From positions 18,187,319-18,251,318 of the forward strand of contig NC_067206.1 of the NCBI RefSeq assembly GCF_026262505.1: DNA of 64,000 nt. Reading direction: 5' to 3'. Made by a program: the position numbers and the translations under genes. This document shows positions 58,201 through 64,000 of this stretch, one piece after another. The notes below the pieces were generated by a model. The model was not told the DNA's origin. It was given only the letters and a program-made list of their open reading frames with translations, and did no database searches. This DNA is from Trichomonas vaginalis G3 (taxonomy: Eukaryota > Parabasalia > Trichomonadida > Trichomonadidae). The first letter of the stretch is position 1, and each line of letters opens with the position of its first letter.

Positions 58201-58735
58201 TGGCGGTGGCAGATGTGAAGTTAAATTCACCAACTCAAACAAACAGTCAAAGTGTTATTGTCAATGTCAAAGACAGAGATGTTGAAATGGGGAAACCATA
58301 CGAAGACGAAGATGGTATAACAATTGTTCCTGTAAAAGAACCAACATATCCTGAAGTTAGCAGAGACTTAAGTTCTGTGCAGATATTCGAAACGACTACC
58401 AACAACTGAAAGACAAACTTCAAACTCAGGAGAAGATTTGTCAAGCTTTAAGTATAATGTTAAACTTGGTCGAACACAACCCTGTAAAAGTGAACTCATA
58501 TGTCATTGCACCTCATGAAGTTTTTGAAAGAACTATTGAAACTTTTGACAGAGGCAGACGATATAAACATCAAAGAAATAGAACCCGACATTAGTTGCTG
58601 TGGTGTTTCATAATGCCATTGACCAAGATATACGTTATGAAAGGAGGTGAAACGTTGAACTTAAAATATAGTTTCCCAGACGTTATAAAATATTTGACGA
58701 CCACAACATTTCATTAAAATTTATTTGCTAAGTAA
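58201..58735 (+). pseudogene. Trio member (180-residue family), element B2, broken
   Basis: Counterpart of 19682-20224, starting MAVADVKLNSPTQTNSQSV. Broken, several breaks. Confidence 0.65.
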
Positions 58736-58737
58736 AT

Positions 58738-59542
58738 GGCAGAAGACATAATGGTTTATACTATTACGACTAAAAACCCTGAGTCATATAATTCTATAAC
58801 AACAAACTTACAAAGTCCTCAAGGACGATATTGTAAACTAACCTTAAACCCAAATGACGACTAAAGCCTGTTTTGCTCTTTTGACACCAGAAGACTTTAT
58901 TGTTGTGAATGGTAAAAAATACTCCTTTGAAGATACTTACTCAGATTACCACCAACAGGTTTTGTTGACTTATTTAATACTTTACGTACGAGTGTAACAT
59001 GTGCTGCAACTAGAGCAGGTTTCATTATGTTTGGATGTCCGACTGAGTTTAGTATAAACGATATGAGCTATAATACAAAACTTATTTCTGGTTTTTACTA
59101 CCAACAGTTTCCTATAACAGGAAAAGGTGTCATACAAGGAATGTCTATTCCATTGACATTAAGCACACCAATCTTATATATTGTTTCAAACTTAGGTTCA
59201 AAGTGTTATTCGAATGTCGACAGAAACTATTATGACCAAAAGATACTTATGCGTATAAACAATACTTTCTCTGCTGGTTTGCCTATTGTTCATTCGAATG
59301 CAGAATTTTCAACCTTAGTGAACTCAAACACTTTGGCAAGTATAACGTTGACATTAGTTGACGCAAACTTTGTTCCTGTAAAACTTTTATGTCCTATGTA
59401 TTTGTCAATGACGGCAGAAAGTTTCGAATTGGAAGATGCAACTGGTGAAAGTATTGTATTACAAGAACAACTTCAACAACAAATAGCTCAAGAACAACAA
59501 ATGCAACAAATGGAACAAATGCAACAACAAAGTCAAGAATAA
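58738..59542 (+). pseudogene. Virion-type protein (265-residue family), element B2, broken
   Basis: Counterpart of 18641-19438, with the Gln-rich tail and FGCPTEFSINDMSYNTKL. The small 76-residue gene that separates the two neighbours in B1 is not present here. Broken, a few breaks. Confidence 0.65.
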
Positions 59543-59571
59543 AAAAATATTATTTTTTTATTTTTATAAAA

Positions 59572-60802
59572 ATGTACAGAATAGATGTTTCAGATTTTTA
59601 TGACTTCCAAGCATTCAGAAATATGTGTCCATTTAGAGACTATAACAAAGCAGTCGAGAATTTGAAACGTTTAGTCATTTATGTCGACTCTGCCCCAGAA
59701 TGTTATGTTATGAAAGAATGGGATGTTGTCTTTAACAAACCAAGAGCAACAATAGTGTCTGAGCAAGAATGTAGACATTAAGAAAATAAAGTCGTACAAG
59801 TTGCATGAAGATGTTAGATGCTTGGGATATCTTATTGTCAAAACTTGAAGATTTTTCAGTTCGTGGTATAAAGTTTTATACACCTTCTCCAAACTTCTAT
59901 TCTATCTTCACTGGATATAAATATGAACAAGTAGAATGGAAAGAAAATATTATAGAAGCTTGGTTAGACCATGTCAAAGAAATTATATGCAATGGAAACG
60001 AAAAGGTTTATGAGTATATCTTATGTTGGTTTGCAAACATCTTACAACATCCAAGTGCTAAAAATGAAACTGCTCTCATTATAATTGGAAAACAAGGAAC
60101 AGGTAAGAACACATTCTTTACAGATATTTTGTGCAAACTGTTAGAAGGTTATTCGAGCCCTAATATGACAAACTTAGAAAACATCTGCGGTAAATTTAAC
60201 TCTTCAATAGAGAATATGAAACTTATAGTTTGCAATGAACTTCAAAGTATAGATACAACAAAAGTTTTGAACTCAGATGCTTTGAAGAGTCTTATAACAG
60301 ATAAAGTTGGAGTTGTTGAAAGAAAATATAAAGACCAAAAGAGTTTGTGAAAATGTTGCAAACTTCATTATGGTTTCAAACAATGTTGTTCCGATGAAGT
60401 TAGAAAGTTCTGACAGAAGATATGTAGTTGTCAGAACGTCAGATTCTCATATGCAAGATACAGAATATTTTGACGACTTAGCAGAAACTTTGACATCTGA
60501 CTTTTACAACCACTTGTTCTCATATTTCATGACATTAGATATTTTCTAAGTTCAATCCAAGACAAATTCCACATACCGAAGAGAGACAAACATTGTTAGA
60601 AGCAAACAAGAGTGTATATGAACTGTTCATAGATGAAACTGACTTTGTGTCATTAGATGAAAGGTCATTGTACGATTCGTATAAACAATATTGTCAAGAA
60701 TATGGTTATATGGCAGCTTCTAAACGAACATTCTTGGCAAATGTCAAAAGTCTTTTAGATGTTCAGAATGGTGTATATACAAAGAAAATTTTTTATGAGT
60801 AA
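59572..60802 (+). pseudogene. S3H: SF3 helicase of element B2, broken
   Basis: Shows the Walker A region IIIGKQGTGKNTFF, then KLIVCNELQSID and NFIMVSNNVVPMK. Supports the D5/virophage-type SF3 assignment of the B1 copy. Broken, several breaks. Confidence 0.75.
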
Positions 60803-60836
60803 ATTTTAAAAAAATTTTTTTTATCCGATAGAAAAG

Positions 60837-61258
60837 ATGACGAAATATATTTCAGTAAACAAGTACATGTCAGGACTTAAAGAAGAACTAGACCCATTCA
60901 CATATTTGAATGTTTACTTCTACCATTTTGAAAAGTCTTCATTCAGCAAAGTTTGGAACATCGAACCAGTTAAGTTTTGCTATTGTGACTAAAAATGGTG
61001 CGAAATTTGAAGACTTAGACATAGAAGGTTTGTTAGCAGTCAAAGAAAGTTTTGACAGAAGGTTCTCAAACCTTAAAGAAGGCAAAGCATACAAACTTGT
61101 TATACCTTATGAACCAAAGAAAGCAGACGACTATGAATATTATGAGTCTAAGATAGTTGAAGTTCAAGGTAAATTGGGTAAAAAGATTTTAGAGTCTAAG
61201 CCAGTGTTTGCCCCTAAAGAGGAAGAGAGAACATTGACATTGACCCAGAAATGTTCTA
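60837..61258 (+). pseudogene. SSB-like protein of element B2, broken
   Basis: Counterpart of 16925-17344, with KAYKLVIPYEPKKADDYEY and FAPKEEE. Broken, about two breaks. Confidence 0.5.
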
Positions 61259-61273
61259 AAAATAAAATTTTAT

Positions 61274-61722
61274 TTTTACATGTCATATCTCCCCTTCTCT
61301 GGAACTGGTTCAGGTTCTTTCTTCTCTTCTTCTACTTTCTTTTTTCTTTTCTCTTCTTCTTTTCTGGTGGAGTTATGTCAAATTTGGCGCAACCATATTT
61401 ATGTAAAAGTTCTTTGTCCTTTAATAGCTCATCTATTCTGTTTTTTATTTCATCTTCAAGAACAGCGCATGTGTCTTCTTTGCATTCTAAGAAGTTTTGT
61501 TGGACTTCATCTCTCAAGAGGCGTCATCTCTGTCAACAATCTGTCATTGACAAATTTTAAGACTTCTCTGCTTAATGTTTTATGGTTCTTGTCATATTCC
61601 CAGAAACAGAACTTTAGAACAAATTCACCTTTCTTGTTTACACTATGTAAGATTTTATGGTCGACAGATGTTTTGCTGTCGAAAAGTTTGTCTCGAATAT
61701 AGATAGCGAAATCGCTAGACAT
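61274..61722 (-). pseudogene. Counterpart of the 16452-16908 gene, element B2, broken
   Basis: Starts MSSDFAIYIRDKLFDSKTS and ends in a shorter Lys/Glu tail than in B1. Broken. Confidence 0.55.
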
Positions 61723-61758
61723 TTTCTAAAAGATAAAAATTTTAATTTTTCTAAAAAT

Positions 61759-62630
61759 ATGTTAGAAAAAAAGTTTGCTGACATTGACAAAAAATTTGAG
61801 AATGTTTTAAACAAGAACAAGAGGAAGTTAGAAAATGCTCAGATAAAGCCTATACATGACAAGTTCTTATTTGCTCAGAATGGTATAACAGGTCTAATTG
61901 CACCACCTGGGTCGGGTAAGACTTTCCCTTATCTTAAAAATGGCTGCACAACAACAAGAACTAGATGAGAAAACCCATTCTATGAGTTAGTAGTCATTTG
62001 TAGTACTTCTGGTCAATTTGACCAAACCGTCAATTCGTTCAAGATATTATAAAGAAGTCTAAGTTAGTATGTATAAAGGATACTGAGTTGTTAGATTGGA
62101 TAAAGAGTACCAAAGAAGAGTTTTGAAGTATAAATGCTATAAATGAGTATATAAATTCTAAGTTCAAAGACCCTAATGAGGAAATGCAGAGAATATTAGA
62201 GAAGAAACACTTCAGAAACAAACAGAAAGAGATAGAATACATTTCGAAGAAATTGCAATCTTACGATTGGAAGACTTACCCTCATAGATGTCTTCTATCT
62301 TAGATGATTCGCCTCTCATCCTTTGTTAAAGAACAGAGAACAAGACATGTGTCGAATTCTTAAGAAGCTCAGACACTTTAACATCTCAGTCGTAATATGT
62401 GTACAGACAGCAAAGAGTTAAGTAAGGATGTAAAGAGAATACTTACTGACATAATACTTTCCCCGGATTGTCCGAAGACGATTTCATGGAACTTATGAAA
62501 GAGTCCATGGCAGGTAAGTTGTGACAGACATGAACTATGGGAGAAGTACAAAGTCATACAAGACCCTCATACTTCTTTCAGAATTCATATCTACGCAAAC
62601 AAAGTTCAAATTGTAAAAAGTCAAGCTTGA
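61759..62630 (+). pseudogene. ATP: Packaging ATPase of element B2, broken, with empty cassette site
   Basis: Walker A region GLIAPPGSGKTF is visible. The 3' end contains the uninterrupted site TTCAAATTGTAAAAAGTCA at 62605-62623, which in B1 is duplicated on both sides of the cassette. Broken, several breaks. Confidence 0.75.
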
Positions 62631-62639
62631 AAAAATGTA

Positions 62640-62725
62640 AGTGTTTTCGTCTTAGTAAGTCTGTTGTGGTGCTGGGTCTGTCGTTCTTCTGGCTTTGGAA
62701 GGCATTCAGGAAGAGAAACGTCAGT
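62640..62725 (-). pseudogene. N-terminal remnant of the Pro-rich gene, element B2
   Basis: Minus-strand stretch MTDVSLPECLPKPEER resembles the start of the B1 protein at 12997 (MSDVPPTEPIPKPEEP). Only the first part remains. Confidence 0.5.
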
Positions 62726-62729
62726 CATC

Positions 62730-63040
62730 CGTTTGTGTCCTGTCGGAAGGAAGAGTTCTTCCTGTCGGAAGAAAATTTTTTTCCTGTCGGATGGAAAAAT
62801 TTTTCCTGTCGGATGGAAAATTTTTTTCTTTCGGATGGAAAATTTTTTTCTGAAGTTCGACCAAAAAGTTCTCAATTTTCGAAAATTTGAATGGTTTACG
62901 GACGGACAACTGGAAAAATTTTTCCAGTTGGAAGGAAAATTTTTTTTCTGTCGGATGGAAAATTTTTTTTCTGTTGGAAGGAAGATTCTTCCTGTTGTCG
63001 GGAAAATTTTTTCCTGTTGGAAGGAAGGACTCGGAATGCC
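62730..63040. repeat. Array of TTCCTGTCGGAAGGAA palindromic repeats
   Basis: Reverse-complement counterpart of 12770-12990, with more units (about 13). Includes units TTTTTCCTGTCGGATGGAAAAA, each nearly self-complementary. Confidence 0.75.
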
Positions 63041-63125
63041 AGAAGGATTTGACGAGGCAATTTACCTAATTGAGCTACTTGAGCCATCTGAAGTCAAGCG
63101 TAAAAATAAAGAGTTCATTTTACTC

Positions 63126-63573
63126 TGCTTGTTTTGAAGTTGTCAAAATACTCTGTTATTTTTTCTTTCAGTAGCGTAAGTCTTCTTTGAAGGTAAGAAT
63201 TGTACAACCTTTCATATCATAGTGTGTTTGAGGTAACGTATCTTGAACTATTTGTTTCACATCTTCATTCGGTGTCATTGAAATCGGTAAGTTTTCGCGA
63301 TAGAACCAATTTCTGTCAGATTTGTAAATCTTAGCAAGGTCGTAAAAGCTTTTGTTGTTTCTTCTGACTAAATGCAACATAACCATATCTCTGTCTTCTT
63401 CATTTTCCATCTCTTCAGTATAAATCATATACTTATAGTTCTTTTCCTTTCCTTTTGGTACCGAACGTGGTATTCTTTTCTGAATGCTTTTGTCTTTTGC
63501 TTCAATGACTTCATCTTTTGCATGAAGTTTCTTTTCCATCTCTTCACGTTCTTGTCTATGAATTTCGTCTATG
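63126..63573 (-). pseudogene. KilA-N protein C-terminal remnant
   Basis: Matches 37095-37540 of element A (IQKRIPRSVPKGKEK, DLAKIYKSDRNWFYRENLPIS, DMKGCTILTFKEDL) at clear but imperfect identity. The KilA-N domain itself is absent; the match stops at about 63573 where a methyltransferase frame begins. It probably belongs to another type A-like element. Confidence 0.65.
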
Positions 63574-64000
63574 GTCTAACATTTGTAGATTTGTTCGGTG
63601 GAAGTTTCTATATATCCCATTTGTGCCATATAATATTCCCAGACTCAAAGATTATATGCAATGACTTCGACAACTATATGGACCGTCTCAAACATATTCC
63701 AGACACAAACAAAATATTGAAAGAGTTAAAAGAAAAGATACCTATAGGTAAGATGGAACGTATACCATTAGATAAGAAAAATACTGTCAGAGAGGTTTTG
63801 AAAAAGGCAGAGTATATTGACTGGGATAGTATATCTGCTAGACTATTATATAGTGGTGCTATAAGAGTTCATGACATTGAAACACTTATGTCAAAAGTTT
63901 TATATCTTAACTATACAAATGTTTTCAAAGAGAACATAGAAAAATATATTGAGGGTATAGAGTTTGTGAGATGTCATTGGACAGAGTTGTATGAAAAATA
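63558..64000 (+). CDS. DNA adenine methyltransferase (D12/Dam-like), partial
   Basis: The frame runs from ATG at 63558 (MNFVYGLTFVDLFGGSF) to the window end without a stop. FVDLFGGSFYIS fits the SAM-binding motif I, and IICNDFDNYMD fits the following acidic motif of D12-class N6-adenine methyltransferases (as in Dam). The catalytic DPPY motif would lie beyond the window. Trichomonads have N6-methyladenine and many such enzymes linked to Mavericks. The first codons may come from the join with the KilA-N remnant, so the true start is uncertain. Confidence 0.65.
   Translation, partial: MNFVYGLTFVDLFGGSFYISHLCHIIFPDSKIICNDFDNYMDRLKHIPDTNKILKELKEKIPIGKMERIPLDKKNTVREVLKKAEYIDWDSISARLLYSGAIRVHDIETLMSKVLYLNYTNVFKENIEKYIEGIEFVRCHWTELYEK

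Larger units (their letters stand above)
52398..63100 (+). mobile_element. Type B Polinton-like element, copy B2, decayed
   Basis: Reverse-oriented homolog of about 12.7-27.3 kb. Order: terminal hairpins, tandem iteron units (where B1 has the 487-residue gene and promoter), large coiled-coil protein, capsid-associated gene, capsid protein, small virion trio, SF3 helicase, SSB-like gene, ATPase, Pro-rich remnant and palindromic repeat array. It stops near 63100 where a KilA-N remnant begins. The first gene is open; the rest carries roughly twenty to thirty breaks. It keeps the empty site of the cassette. Confidence 0.8.

Noticed and set aside
1-64000. LTR retrotransposons or endogenous retroviruses
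   Set aside because: No reverse transcriptase, gag or long direct terminal repeats are seen; the integrases are of Maverick type.

Overview
The window looks like a stretch of a trichomonad genome, most probably Trichomonas vaginalis or a close relative. This is inferred from AT-rich sequence packed with Maverick/Polinton elements, TCATTT-type start-site motifs just before ATG codons, and no visible introns. Almost nothing here is clearly host coding sequence. The DNA is a set of large virus-like elements lying next to and inside one another, with short AT-rich flanks between them.

Layout. 1-4077 is one end of a type A Polinton, nearly identical to 40269-44346, and it stops at a 100-N gap (4078-4177). 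From 4178 to about 27319 lies a type B element (B1): minor virion protein, phage-like fibre, integrase, small core-like proteins, a short DNA polymerase B relative, an accessory cluster with an HNH endonuclease, packaging ATPase, SF3 helicase, small virion proteins, double-jelly-roll capsid protein and a large coiled-coil protein. 27768-49263 is a near-complete type A element (21.5 kb) bounded by inverted terminal repeats, with capsid protein, protein-primed polymerase, KilA-N protein, integrase, collar-type fibre and ATPase. 49264-52397 is AT-rich flank with a fossil type B end and one broken gene. 52398 to about 63100 is a second, strongly decayed type B copy (B2) in the opposite orientation. 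The last kilobase joins a KilA-N remnant to a DNA adenine methyltransferase that runs off the window.

Types A and B share a virion module (capsid, ATPase, minor capsid-like protein, and the same trio of small proteins in the same relative order) but differ in replication genes: A has a full protein-primed polymerase B, B has an SF3 helicase plus a shorter polymerase relative.

The most unusual structure is a 1.24-kb one-gene cassette (14304-15547) with inverted ends made of iteron-like half-sites around an AGATCT core. It sits in the 3' end of the B1 ATPase gene between 19-bp direct repeats, and B2 preserves the empty site. A second cassette (about 38730-39927) lies in element A. Eight arrays of the same layout occur in the window, and their half-sites change together from one array to the next. 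A second small mobile unit, a pair of 3-nt-loop hairpins of about 30 bp, is scattered through intergenic and coding DNA, and one insertion can be read directly by comparing two tandem repeats at 52.6-52.9 kb.
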